Shown: positions 8,005-16,097, counted from the stretch's first letter. The stretch is 31,656 nt of DNA from UM-FILTER-42-9 sp038063775 (GCA_038063775.1 JBBTUK010000025.1:1-31656); one strand, 5' to 3'. Program-made: numbers and translations. Notes: generated by a model from the sequence alone, not told the origin.

Positions 8005-9225
8005 ATGGCGTATTTTGAAGTTAAAGCTGAAAATAATCCTAAAGCATCGGGCAAAAAAAGATTTTACAAAAAAAGATGGTTCAGAGTTGTCGGAATCCTT
8101 CTTTTGCTTTTGCTTTTAGTCGGAGGGGCGCTGGCCTGGAAAACCGGCATGGTTTTGAACAAAATCTCAACCGGCGGGCTTTTAAGAAGCTTAATCCGTT
8201 CCATTCCTGGAATTAAGAATGAGGTAGAAGGCGAAATAGACGGTCGGATTAATATCTTGCTTTTGGGAATGCGCGGCGAAAATATGCCGGGAGGCGGGCG
8301 GTTGGCGGACACCATAATCGTCGCTAGTATGAAGCCGCAAGAGAATAAAGTATCCATGATTTCCATCCCGCGCGACCTTTACGTGACGGCTCCCGGAACG
8401 CAAGATAAGCAAAAAATAAACGCGATTTACGCGTATGGGGAAGTAAATGATAAGAAACAAGGACTGGCGAACATGAAAACGGTGGTGAGCGAGGTGACGG
8501 GACTTTCTATCCATTACGCAGTCAGCACCAATTTTTCAGGATTTAAGCAATTAGTGGATGCGATCGGAGGATTGGACATCACACTGGACAAGCCATTTGA
8601 GGAGCCAATCCAATTCAACGAGCCGCATGTCTGCGATTCGGAAACCTATACGGTTCCGACCGGTGAATTCGACACTAAAAAGAAAAATGTTTATTGGCCA
8701 GGAACAAAAATCGTCAAGCGGGTTCGAATAACCGCGCAATATCCTCTCTGCACCAATCCGAATGTGGAATGCGGGGGAGATTTCCGCCTGCCGGCCGGAC
8801 AACAGACGCTCTCCGGCCCCCAGGCCCTTTGTTATGTGAGATCAAGATTCACCACCAGTGATTTCGATCGGAATAAGAGGCAGCAAGTCGTGATTGAGCT
8901 GATCAAGCAGAAACTTCTAAGCGCTGGCACCTTATCCAATTTTGAAAAGCTCAACGGCATCGCCGACAGCTTGGGAGATAATGTGCGGAGCGATATGCAA
9001 CCGTGGGAAATAAAAAGGATTTACGAGCTTTATACGGGCATGCAAAATCCGCAGGTTTTTCAGCGAGTGCTGGAAAACAGCGAGGAAGGCTTGCTTTACA
9101 ATCCGCCGATGACCGAAGGATCGGGCTATATTCTGTTGCCGATCGGCGACAATTATGACAAAATTCATGAAATGTCCCAGAATATTTTCACGTTATCTCC
9201 GCAAACCGATATAAAGCCTAAATAA
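8005..9225 (+). CDS. LytR-CpsA-Psr (LCP) family glycopolymer transferase
   Basis: Predicted extracytoplasmic phosphotransferase that moves glycans from a lipid carrier to peptidoglycan or another wall acceptor; 406 aa. A basic N-terminus is followed by one membrane helix (about residues 28-46, ending GGALAWKTG). The LCP core starts INILLLGMRGENMPGGG (near 83), with LADTIIVASM, MISIPRDLYV and the lipid-binding Arg region YVRSRFTTSDFDRNKRQQ near 280. Between the fourth strand and that region is an enlarged loop (about 200-265) with three cysteines (HVCDS, PLCTN, VECGG). A fourth, ALCYVRS, is nearby, so disulfides are possible. It has its own promoter and leads the LCP-GT2-protease unit. Confidence 0.9.
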   Translation: MAYFEVKAENNPKASGKKRFYKKRWFRVVGILLLLLLLVGGALAWKTGMVLNKISTGGLLRSLIRSIPGIKNEVEGEIDGRINILLLGMRGENMPGGGRLADTIIVASMKPQENKVSMISIPRDLYVTAPGTQDKQKINAIYAYGEVNDKKQGLANMKTVVSEVTGLSIHYAVSTNFSGFKQLVDAIGGLDITLDKPFEEPIQFNEPHVCDSETYTVPTGEFDTKKKNVYWPGTKIVKRVRITAQYPLCTNPNVECGGDFRLPAGQQTLSGPQALCYVRSRFTTSDFDRNKRQQVVIELIKQKLLSAGTLSNFEKLNGIADSLGDNVRSDMQPWEIKRIYELYTGMQNPQVFQRVLENSEEGLLYNPPMTEGSGYILLPIGDNYDKIHEMSQNIFTLSPQTDIKPK

Positions 9226-9235
9226 ATGTGACGGA

Positions 9236-10045
9236 ATGGAGCTTTCGATCATCATTACCAGTTACAAGAATCCGGACTTAACCAAGGTTTGCATTGATTC
9301 AATACGCCGGAATTGTTCGCTGGGAAGTTATGAAATAATCGTCGCCGACAGCGAAACCGGGGAAAAAACAAAACTGATGATGCGGGAGGATTATCCGGAA
9401 ATAAAATTTTTCCCTTTTGAAAAAAACATGGGATTCCAGGAGTTGGTCAGAAAGGGAATCGCAGCCAGCGTCGGAGAATACGTGCTGATACTCAACGCGG
9501 ACATCATTGTCAAAAAAAATTCAATTGAACAGCTGTTGAATTTTATAAAGAGCCATCCGGAAGTCGGCGTTGCCGGACCACAGCTGATCAATTTCAATGA
9601 AACCCTGCAATTTTCCTGCTTCAAATTTTATACGCCGCTGACGATTCTTTACCGCCGAACATTTCTGGGGAAAATGGGTTTTGCGCGAAAACATCTGGAT
9701 AACTTTCTGATGAAAGATTTCGACCATAAAAGCATTAAAGAGATTGACTGGCTGATGGGATCCGCTCTGATCACTTCAAAAAAAGCGATTAAAAAAGTGG
9801 GGCTGATGGATTCGCGGTTCAAAATGTATATGGAAGATACGGATTGGTGCCGTCGCTTTTGGGAAAACGGATATAAAGTGATATATTTTCCTTTTTCGCG
9901 GATGTATCATTATCATGGCCGGGGTTCAGCCGGGAAAAGCGTCCTCAAATCACTGCTTTCCAATCGGCTGACATGGGTTCATATTGTCAGCGCCATAAAA
10001 TATTTTTTAAAATACTCCGGAAAACCTTTGCCTGCTCATCAGTAG
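9236..10045 (+). CDS. Glycosyltransferase family 2 (rhamnosyltransferase-like)
   Basis: Predicted inverting GT-A glycosyltransferase, 269 aa. It starts MELSIIITSYKNPDLTKVCI and has the metal-binding NADI near residue 85, WLMGSALITSKKAIKKVGLMD near 172 and the catalytic-base ED motif in MEDTDWCRRFWENGYKV near 200. This arrangement is found in WbbL-type rhamnosyltransferases and related enzymes. It starts 10 bases after the LCP gene and ends 9 bases before the protease gene, so the three are likely one transcript. Substrate unknown; a charged C-terminus with a weak hydrophobic patch suggests peripheral membrane binding. Confidence 0.88.
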   Translation: MELSIIITSYKNPDLTKVCIDSIRRNCSLGSYEIIVADSETGEKTKLMMREDYPEIKFFPFEKNMGFQELVRKGIAASVGEYVLILNADIIVKKNSIEQLLNFIKSHPEVGVAGPQLINFNETLQFSCFKFYTPLTILYRRTFLGKMGFARKHLDNFLMKDFDHKSIKEIDWLMGSALITSKKAIKKVGLMDSRFKMYMEDTDWCRRFWENGYKVIYFPFSRMYHYHGRGSAGKSVLKSLLSNRLTWVHIVSAIKYFLKYSGKPLPAHQ

Positions 10046-10054
10046 GAAAGGCGG

Positions 10055-11371
10055 ATGAAAATTTCCAAAAAACAGGCCAAAATGGACGAAGAACAATTGA
10101 AAAAAGAAGAGGAAAATTTGGCGAGAAGCAAAGGAATTTTAAGAAGATACCTGCTTTTTTTTGCGGTCATTTTTTTGCTGGCGGGAAGTTTTTGGTTTGG
10201 GTTTAACCGGGGGAAAGAGCAAGGAATTCCGGAAGAGAAAGCGTTTCCTCTAGCGGAAACTGTCATTGAAAACAAATCTCCCGCCTATAAACCAACCGTT
10301 GACTTTTCTCTTTTTTGGCGGGTGTGGGAATTGCTGAAGGAAAAGTATGTGGATAAAACTTCACTGGATGCTCAGCGGATGGTTTATGGGGCGATAAAGG
10401 GGATGGTCAAGGCTACCGGAGATCCTTATACAACCTTTTTTGATCCCAAGGAAACAAAATCTTTTTCGGAAGATATTATTGGAAGCTTTGAAGGAATCGG
10501 AGCCGAACTGGGCATTAAAGATGACATTCTGACCGTGATCGCGCCACTGGAAGATTCGCCGGCCCAAAAAGCCGGGTTGCGGACGGGCGATAAAATTTTA
10601 AAAATCGGAGACAAGTCGACTGTGGATACGACCATTGATGAAGCCGTGGATTTAATCCGCGGCAAAAAAGGAACGGCAGTTATGTTGACTGTTTTGCATG
10701 AAGGGGAGCAGGAAACCAGGGAAATTACCATCATCAGAAATACGATTGAAATAAAAAGTGTCAAATTGGAATTTAAGGATCCGGATATCGCTTATTTGAA
10801 ACTGACGAAATTTGGAGAGGAAACTTCCAAAGAATTTGACGCGGCTATGAATCAGATATTATCCCAAGGCTCCAAGGGGATAATTCTGGATCTGCGGAAT
10901 AATCCGGGAGGCTTTTTGGACAAGTCGGTTGATATTGCCAGCCGACTGATAGTCAAAGGAGAGGTTGTTGTCGCGGAAGAAGATAGCGCCGGGAAAAAGG
11001 AAAGTTTATACACATCGGGTGGAGATAAATTAAGTTCACTGCCGATCGTAGCGCTTATCAATGAGGGGTCAGCCAGCGCCTCGGAAATTTTAGCGGGAGC
11101 GCTGCGCGATGACCGACAAATTGAGCTAATCGGCAAGAAATCCTTCGGCAAAGGATCAGTGCAGGAACTATTAAATCTGCCAGGCGATTCCAGCATTAAA
11201 ATAACGGTGGCTAAGTGGCTGACGCCTAAGGGAGACTATATCATGGAGAAAGGGATAAGCCCCGATATTGAGGTTGGCCTGACGCTGGATGATTTCAATA
11301 ATCAACGCGATCCACAGCTTGACAAGGCCATTGAAGTGATAAAAGAAAAGATGGCAAAGTCTCTTAACTAG
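10055..11371 (+). CDS. S41 family C-terminal processing peptidase
   Basis: Membrane-anchored carboxy-terminal processing protease (CtpA/Prc type) working outside the cytoplasm; 438 aa. In order: a charged N-terminus, one membrane helix (about 29-48, YLLFFAVIFLLAGSFWFGF), an N-terminal cap with GDPYTTFFDP, a PDZ domain (about 130-205, with SPAQKAGLRTGDKILKIG) and the S41 catalytic core. The core shows LDLRNNPGGFLD, the serine motif NEGSASASEILAGAL and the lysine in GKKSFGKGSVQE. All catalytic elements are present. AGGAAAGGCGG precedes the ATG. Targets are unknown; its place behind the LCP gene suggests trimming of envelope proteins. Confidence 0.93.
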   Translation: MKISKKQAKMDEEQLKKEEENLARSKGILRRYLLFFAVIFLLAGSFWFGFNRGKEQGIPEEKAFPLAETVIENKSPAYKPTVDFSLFWRVWELLKEKYVDKTSLDAQRMVYGAIKGMVKATGDPYTTFFDPKETKSFSEDIIGSFEGIGAELGIKDDILTVIAPLEDSPAQKAGLRTGDKILKIGDKSTVDTTIDEAVDLIRGKKGTAVMLTVLHEGEQETREITIIRNTIEIKSVKLEFKDPDIAYLKLTKFGEETSKEFDAAMNQILSQGSKGIILDLRNNPGGFLDKSVDIASRLIVKGEVVVAEEDSAGKKESLYTSGGDKLSSLPIVALINEGSASASEILAGALRDDRQIELIGKKSFGKGSVQELLNLPGDSSIKITVAKWLTPKGDYIMEKGISPDIEVGLTLDDFNNQRDPQLDKAIEVIKEKMAKSLN

Positions 11372-11392
11372 GATTCGTTTTTTTGCTATAAT
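11364..11392 (+). promoter_or_regulatory. Promoter of the bL9 gene
   Basis: TTAACT (11364-11369), a 17-base spacer, TATAAT (11387-11392). It overlaps the end of the protease gene. A start near 11399 gives a leader of about 117 bases, long for this window. Confidence 0.65.
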
Positions 11393-11515
11393 ATCTTTAG
11401 GTGATTAAAACCGCACTAACCTATGTTTAATGAAAAAGCGCGGGTGGTAATTTTTAATTATTTATTGTTCTGATGTCGCTTGTTTTCGCAAACGATGCCA
11501 GAAATTCGATGCGGA

Positions 11516-11959
11516 GTGAAAGTCATATTATTGCAAGACATCAAAAACTTAGGAAGGAAATGGGACATAAAAGAAGTGAGTGACGGATACGCCAGAAATT
11601 TTTTGATACCAAAAAAATTGCTGGAACTTGCAACTGATTCCGCCCTGAAAAAAGTCGAAAAGCTGAAAGAAAAAGAAACATGGGCGCAAAAGGAAGGTTT
11701 GGAAAAAACACAGAAATTAGCGAGTGTATTGCGGGTCAAGGAAGTCGTGATCAGCGCGAAAGAAAAGGAGGGGAAACTTTTCGGATCGATATCAACCAAG
11801 GACATCATCAAGGCGCTGAAAAAAGATAACATTATTTTGCCGCCATCCGCCGTCGAACTGGAAAGTCCGATCAAGGAAACCGGGGAATATGAGATAAGAA
11901 TAAAACTGGATCACGGCATTGAAACCCAGGTAAGCGTTGTAATCGAAGGAGTGAAATAG
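11516..11959 (+). CDS. rplI: Large-subunit ribosomal protein bL9
   Basis: Ribosomal protein L9 binds 23S rRNA domain V near the L1 stalk. The GTG at 11516 is chosen because it gives VKVILLQDIKNLGRKWDIKE, the family N-terminus, and a 147-aa protein (usual length 145-150). The upstream in-frame ATG (11495) and TTG (11480) would add residues with no counterpart in the family. After the N-terminal domain (to about 50) comes a long charged helix, then the C-terminal domain starting near GKLFGSISTKDI. GGAG overlaps the GTG rather than preceding it. A 16-codon ORF is present in the leader. The gene is monocistronic or is followed by pyrG past a weak hairpin. Confidence 0.9.
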   Translation: MKVILLQDIKNLGRKWDIKEVSDGYARNFLIPKKLLELATDSALKKVEKLKEKETWAQKEGLEKTQKLASVLRVKEVVISAKEKEGKLFGSISTKDIIKALKKDNIILPPSAVELESPIKETGEYEIRIKLDHGIETQVSVVIEGVK

Positions 11960-11986
11960 ATTGTCCATTGGAAGTTTTAAATTTCT

Positions 11987-12010
11987 AAAGTCGCGGGGGA
12001 GCGGCTTTTA
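11987..12010 (+). terminator. Weak terminator-like hairpin after bL9
   Basis: AAAGTCGC and GCGGCTTT pair (with G-U) around GGGGGA, followed by a broken T-rich run. It may attenuate rather than end transcription into pyrG. Confidence 0.4.
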
Positions 12011-12038
12011 TCTTAATTTTTAATTTGAGGTCGGAGGT

Positions 12039-13676
12039 ATGAAAAACAGAAAATACATATTCATCGTCGGGGGCGTGATGAGTGGAGTGGGGAAAGGCAT
12101 AACTACTTCTTCGATCGGGGCGATTCTCAAAGCCCGGGGCTTTAATGTGACGGCGCTTAAGATTGATCCATATATCAATGTCGATGCGGGAACAATGAAT
12201 CCGACGGAGCATGGCGAGGTTTTTGTGCTGGACAGCGGGCTGGAAACCGATCAGGACATGGGTAATTATGAACGATTTATGGACATTACTCTTCCGTCGG
12301 AGAACTATATGACGACGGGAAGCATATACGAAAAAGTCATCCATAAAGAAAGGAACCTTGAATATGAAGGCCGCTGCGTCGAGGTCGTGCCGCATATACC
12401 CCTGGAAGTTATTGATCGGATCAAAAAAGCCTCAACAATCGCGAAATCGGACATTACCCTGGTCGAAATCGGAGGGACGGTCGGGGAATATCAAAATATT
12501 CTTTTCTTGGAAGCGGCCAGGATGATGAAAATAAAATATCCCGAGGACGTCTTGGTCATTATGGTGAGTTATCTCCCGATTCCTTCAAAAGTCGGTGAAA
12601 TGAAAACCAAGCCAACCCAGTATGCGGTGCGGACTCTCAATGGCGTCGGAATCCAGCCGGATTTTATCATCGCCAGGAGCGAAACATTCCTCGACCAGAA
12701 AAGAAAGGAAAAGTTGGCGATGTTTTGCAATATACCAGAACGCTATGTTATTTCCGCGCCGGATGTAGAATCAATCTACGAAGTTCTGATAAATTTTGAG
12801 CGGGACGACCTTAGCCGCTTGATTCTGAAAAAACTTGGTCTGAAATACAAAAAAACCGACTTAAAAAAATGGTATGACTTGAACGATGCTATCGAAAATC
12901 CTGAAGGGCGGATAAAAATCGGGATCGTTGGAAAATATTTCGGCACCGGAGATTTCGTCCTTTCGGATGCCTATATCAGTGTAATTGAAGCGATCAAGCA
13001 CGCGGCGTATAAAAATAAATTGAAAGCCGAGATTGATTGGATCAACAGCGAGCAATTTGAAAAAAATCCGGAAAGGCTCGTTGATTTGCGGAACTATGAC
13101 GGTGTTCTCGTGCCGGGAGGGTTCGGATCGCGCGGCATTGAAGGAAAAATTAGAACTATCGAATTTTTAAGGAATAATAAGATTCCGTTTTTCGGCCTTT
13201 GCTATGGCATGCAGCTAGCGGTGATCGAATTTGCCAGAAACGTTTTGGGGCTCAAGGACGCGAATACGACGGAAATCAAACGCGATACCAAAAATCCCGT
13301 CATTGACATCATGCCGGAACAGAAGAAAAACCTAGAGGACCGAAATTATGGAGCGACGATGCGCTTGGGGGCATATCCCGCCATATTGAAGAAGGGAACG
13401 ATCGCATACAGGGCCTACGGAAAAAACAAAATTTCCGAGCGTCATCGGCACCGCTGGGAAGTCAATCCCGAATATATCAAGCAACTGGAAAAAGGCGGGC
13501 TGGTTTTTTCCGGAAAATCCCCGAACGGCAAGCTGATGGAAGTAACCGAGCTGCCGGCAGAAACGCATCCGTTTTTCTTGGCTACCCAATTTCATCCGGA
13601 ACTCAAATCCCAGCCGATAAACGCGCATCCATTGTTTTTGGAATTTATAAAAGCCAGTCTGGCAAATCGCAAATAG
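12039..13676 (+). CDS. pyrG: CTP synthase
   Basis: Glutamine-dependent amination of UTP to CTP, cytoplasmic, last step of pyrimidine nucleotide synthesis; 545 aa, full length. The N-terminal ATP-dependent domain begins YIFIVGGVMSGVGKGITTSS and continues with LKIDPYINVDAGTMNPTEHG and VEIGGTVGEYQN. The C-terminal class I glutaminase (from about residue 290) has the oxyanion loop VPGGFGSRG, the nucleophile C388 in GLCYGMQLAV, and the His-Glu pair in TQFHPELKSQP. GGAGGT directly precedes the ATG. The stop is followed by a strong bidirectional terminator. Confidence 0.97.
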   Translation: MKNRKYIFIVGGVMSGVGKGITTSSIGAILKARGFNVTALKIDPYINVDAGTMNPTEHGEVFVLDSGLETDQDMGNYERFMDITLPSENYMTTGSIYEKVIHKERNLEYEGRCVEVVPHIPLEVIDRIKKASTIAKSDITLVEIGGTVGEYQNILFLEAARMMKIKYPEDVLVIMVSYLPIPSKVGEMKTKPTQYAVRTLNGVGIQPDFIIARSETFLDQKRKEKLAMFCNIPERYVISAPDVESIYEVLINFERDDLSRLILKKLGLKYKKTDLKKWYDLNDAIENPEGRIKIGIVGKYFGTGDFVLSDAYISVIEAIKHAAYKNKLKAEIDWINSEQFEKNPERLVDLRNYDGVLVPGGFGSRGIEGKIRTIEFLRNNKIPFFGLCYGMQLAVIEFARNVLGLKDANTTEIKRDTKNPVIDIMPEQKKNLEDRNYGATMRLGAYPAILKKGTIAYRAYGKNKISERHRHRWEVNPEYIKQLEKGGLVFSGKSPNGKLMEVTELPAETHPFFLATQFHPELKSQPINAHPLFLEFIKASLANRK

Positions 13677-13693
13677 AAAATTTAGAAAAAAAC

Positions 13694-13719
13694 AAAAAGG
13701 CTCGTAAGAGCCTTTTTTT
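13694..13719. terminator. Bidirectional rho-independent terminator between pyrG and rpmA
   Basis: AAAAAGGCTC and GAGCCTTTTTTT form a 10-bp stem around GTAA, with A-run and T-run on both sides. It serves the convergent pyrG and bL27 genes. Confidence 0.9.
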
Positions 13720-13734
13720 ATATCCCAAAGATTT

Positions 13735-14019
13735 TTATCGAACCTTTTCTTCGACGGAAACGAATTTTCGGGGAACCAGTTTTCCCGTAAAAAGCCTGAT
13801 TTTCTTGGTAGTAAATTTTACCAATCCGTTTTTCAGCGCGAAAAGAGTATCATCAGCGCCACGTCTGACATTTTTTCCAGTCCTGAATTTCGTGCCTCTT
13901 TGTCGCACGATTATCTGACCGATCGACACTTTCTGGTTACCAAAAATTTTTACGCCTAATCTTTTAGATATGGAATCCCGGCCTAATTGAGTAGACCCGC
14001 CGGCTTTACGATGCGCCAT
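13735..14019 (-). CDS. rpmA: Large-subunit ribosomal protein bL27
   Basis: Ribosomal protein L27, whose N-terminus reaches the peptidyl-transferase centre; 94 aa. The start at 14019 gives MAHRKAGGSTQLGRDSISKR, the universal N-terminus; an upstream in-frame ATG at 14070 would add 17 unrelated residues. The body has the conserved IIVRQRGTKFRTGKNV followed by DDTLFALKNGLVKF. The usual partner bL21 gene is not adjacent here. The ATG lies inside the end of a palindrome (14018-14054) and no Shine-Dalgarno sequence is visible. There is no N-terminal extension of the Firmicute type that needs cleavage. Confidence 0.95.
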   Translation of the reverse strand: MAHRKAGGSTQLGRDSISKRLGVKIFGNQKVSIGQIIVRQRGTKFRTGKNVRRGADDTLFALKNGLVKFTTKKIRLFTGKLVPRKFVSVEEKVR

Positions 14020-14054
14020 AATTGTCTGCGAGCGAAGTGAGCAGCTACAATTAT
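14018..14054. repeat. Palindrome overlapping the bL27 start codon
   Basis: ATAATTGT (14018-14025) and ACAATTAT (14047-14054) flank the imperfect inner palindrome CTGCGAGCGAAGTGAGCAG. On the minus strand the element ends ACAATTATG, so it contains the first bases of the bL27 start codon. Confidence 0.7.
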
Positions 14055-14214
14055 GAGCACCCCGCTTCAATTCTTAAATTAATACTAGTGATAATAAAAA
14101 GGCTGAGCCGCAGGCGATTCCGTGAATTAAGTCGGTATGTAATTCAGAAACATTATTTGGAATCGAGGCGGGGTCGCATATTTCCCAGTACGACTAATTG
14201 TAGCAATTTCGTGT

Positions 14215-14220
14215 TATAAT
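14215..14220 (+). promoter_or_regulatory. -10 box of the zinc-knuckle protein gene
   Basis: TATAAT ends nine bases before the ATG at 14230, so the leader would be zero to three bases. No clear -35 is seen. Confidence 0.4.
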
Positions 14221-14229
14221 GTCAATAGT

Positions 14230-14685
14230 ATGACAGCGATAAGTGTTTGGAAAGCGGCAATTAGGGAATTTTGGGCCAAAAATGAGTTAAAAGTAATTTT
14301 GACTTTAGGTCTTATTTTGATCGCGGCAGTTTCCTTTGAAAGTGGCTATCTAAAAGGAAAAACGGCCGAAAGTAGCCCGATTATCATCGAAAAGTCCATT
14401 TCAGGCCAAAATTTGAGCCCAGAGAGTGCTCAGGGAATCCCATTGGGGGGTCAAAATTCACTCCAGGAGGCTAAATCCGCTTCAAATGGGGCAACGATAC
14501 CGAGCCAAAAACTTTCCACTCCGGAGGTAAATTGTGTCTTTGTGGGTAGTAAAAACTCCAACAAATACCACCTGCCGACCTGCCGATATGCCAAGCTCAT
14601 CAAGCCGGAAAATATCATTTGTTTTTCTTCAGCGGAAGACGCAGCAGCCAAAAACTATTTGCCGGACAAGGGTTGTATAAAGTAA
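14230..14685 (+). CDS. Membrane-anchored protein with C-terminal Ada-like metal-binding (sunset-type) domain
   Basis: A 151-aa protein with one membrane helix (about residues 21-38, VILTLGLILIAAVSF) and a Ser/Gln-rich linker (about 45-95). The compact C-terminal domain holds FVGSKNSNKYHLPTCRYAKL then IKPENIICFSSAEDA and DKGCIK. The KNSxxYH-x3-C...GC pattern is that of the Ada metal-binding-like domains found at the ends of secreted nucleases and surface proteins, where a Cys/His set binds zinc. Here the domain is alone on a membrane anchor, so a binding rather than catalytic role is likely. It lies between two minus-strand genes and has its own -10 box. Confidence 0.7.
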   Translation: MTAISVWKAAIREFWAKNELKVILTLGLILIAAVSFESGYLKGKTAESSPIIIEKSISGQNLSPESAQGIPLGGQNSLQEAKSASNGATIPSQKLSTPEVNCVFVGSKNSNKYHLPTCRYAKLIKPENIICFSSAEDAAAKNYLPDKGCIK

Positions 14686-14773
14686 ATTTCTATTTTTTCG
14701 GCGGATAGATGTTGAAAAATAACGAAGGCTTGGAGTTTTGAATCCGAACCTCTTTGTATGGATTGCGCTTTCT

Positions 14774-15952
14774 CTATTTTTTCTTCACAATCAAGCTTTT
14801 GGTTTCTTTGTCAACAACTTTGGCTTTTTCCGCTTCCTTTCTGGTCTGAAGCGGCAGAACGCCCAAAATATTACGAAGGGCGATGCCGTCCACTTTCAAG
14901 ACGGCTTCCCACTTGTCCAAGGGCTCCAGAATTTCACGGAGCCTTTTTTCGTCGTATTTGTAGGTTTTGCGAAGTGACTGGGCGATGATTCCCTGTTCAC
15001 CAAAAACTCGATCCACGCCTTCCTGCTCCATATATTGAACGATATCTTCCTGCAATTTCGCCAAGCGATCCTTGGTGATTGAAATTGCTGATTTGAGTTC
15101 GATGTATTCGCCGATGGCTTTTTCCACTTCTTCCGTATCAACTTTTCTGAGCTCCTTGAATTTGTGTTTCCACATCGGACATCTATTTTGATATCCACAC
15201 CAATCGCAAAGCGGGGAGACAACCGGATCGAATTTTCCCGATTCAATTATTTTTATCGTATCCAAAAAGAGTTGCCGGCTTTTTTCCAGATGGTCCGCTG
15301 TCCGGGTCGAACTTAATTTTACTCCGTGTTTTAGATAATATAAACTGACCTTTATTTTTTCCAAATTCTCAACTTCTTTCGGATAACGGGACAAAAAAGC
15401 GTTCAAATAAACTGAAAGCTGGAGATCATTGTCCACTTTTTCCTGCGACGGCATTTTTTTAGTGGTTTTGTAGTCAATGATTTCATAGCCGTCTTCAGTT
15501 TTGTCGATTCGATCTATTATACCGCTAACAATATGCTTTTCGGGGTTTACCCCGTTAAATTCTCCGCCTTTGGCGGAGACCGCATCTCGCGCGGATTTAA
15601 TGGGGCCAATCTCTATCTGAAATCTTGTTTCCAAGTCAATAATATTAAAATTAACCGGATTATTTTTTTGGTAATAATTCTGGATTATTTTTATGCCTTG
15701 CGAAAAGGCGGCACGCTCTTCGTCTTCCGAGTCAAAAACAGCCGGATTCCAGGAATTGCTAAAATGTTCCATGGCTTGGTCCAAAGTCGGGGAAAGAATG
15801 CCCGGCGCGTGGATGAATTTCATCGTGGAATGAATAGTGGAGCCAAAAACCGCCTCTTTGGATTTGGGGACTTTTATATGGTCAATTTCCTGAAATTTAT
15901 ATTTCAGGGGGCAATTTTGATGGGTTTCTAAGGCTGAATACGATATGCGCAT
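14774..15952 (-). CDS. PD-(D/E)XK nuclease with Cas4/AddB-like Fe-S cysteines
   Basis: Predicted RecB-family nuclease, 392 aa. The N-terminus MRISYSALETHQNCPLKY places C14 where Cas4/AddB enzymes have their first cluster cysteine. H41 follows in FGSTIHSTMKF, and the catalytic core is GIIDRID then YEIIDYKTTKK (Asp and Asp-x-Lys). C249, C252 and C258 (CDWCGYQNRC) complete the four-cysteine set expected to hold a 4Fe-4S cluster. About 130 further residues form a charged, partly helical extension. A pair of palindromes is translated near residues 125-138. Repair or end-processing is the likely role; no helicase, Cas1 or Cas2 lies nearby. The ATG is inside the end of a repeat element, without a Shine-Dalgarno sequence. 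Confidence 0.85.
   Translation of the reverse strand: MRISYSALETHQNCPLKYKFQEIDHIKVPKSKEAVFGSTIHSTMKFIHAPGILSPTLDQAMEHFSNSWNPAVFDSEDEERAAFSQGIKIIQNYYQKNNPVNFNIIDLETRFQIEIGPIKSARDAVSAKGGEFNGVNPEKHIVSGIIDRIDKTEDGYEIIDYKTTKKMPSQEKVDNDLQLSVYLNAFLSRYPKEVENLEKIKVSLYYLKHGVKLSSTRTADHLEKSRQLFLDTIKIIESGKFDPVVSPLCDWCGYQNRCPMWKHKFKELRKVDTEEVEKAIGEYIELKSAISITKDRLAKLQEDIVQYMEQEGVDRVFGEQGIIAQSLRKTYKYDEKRLREILEPLDKWEAVLKVDGIALRNILGVLPLQTRKEAEKAKVVDKETKSLIVKKK
15541..15579. repeat. Pair of short palindromes inside the nuclease gene
   Basis: CGGGGTTTACCCCG (15541-15554) and TCTCCGCC / GGCGGAGA around TTT (15561-15579). Both are read in frame, giving SAKGGEFNGVNPEK just before the catalytic GIIDRID strand. Confidence 0.6.
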
Positions 15953-16034
15953 ACCCGGTAGTAGAATTTTGACTTAAATAATATTAAAAAATTTCCTCCC
16001 GGAGGAAATTGGTCAAAATTTCACTACCGGGCAT
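15950..16034. repeat. Intergenic inverted-repeat element, GTAGT family, copy A
   Basis: 85 bp with 24-base ends that match at 21 positions: CATACCCGGTAGTAGAATTT on the left and, on the other strand, CATGCCCGGTAGTGAAATTT on the right. The interior has a perfect 10-bp palindrome (AATTTCCTCC / GGAGGAAATT, 15990-16010). The left CAT is the start codon of the nuclease gene on the minus strand. Confidence 0.8.
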
Positions 16035-16097
16035 GTTTCAAGTATAAGGTATCAGTTATTAAGTATCAAGAGTAGTTTTTTGTTTTTAAAAATTACC

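Noticed and set aside
10852..11196. Long antisense ORF within the S41 protease gene, and similar long antisense or alternate-frame ORFs (for example 325-798, 11458-11874, 7538-7921)
   Set aside because: They mirror strongly supported genes, show no domain motifs of their own and have biased composition expected of shadows.
11440..11452. GCGCGGGTGGTAA in the bL9 leader, resembling the T-box GGGTGGNACCGCG sequence
   Set aside because: The ACCGCG half, the specifier stem and a terminator are absent, and the gene downstream is not a synthetase or amino-acid gene.
11480..11515. Earlier starts of bL9 at TTG 11480 or ATG 11495
   Set aside because: They add residues without family support; GTG 11516 gives the expected N-terminus and length.
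14020..14070. N-terminal extension of bL27 from ATG 14070
   Set aside because: The extra 17 residues (MKRGAHNCSCSLRSQTI) come from a palindrome and do not match the family; MAHRKAGG is the universal start.
14774..15952. CRISPR-Cas locus suggested by a Cas4-like nuclease
   Set aside because: No repeat array and no cas1, cas2 or effector gene occurs in the window.
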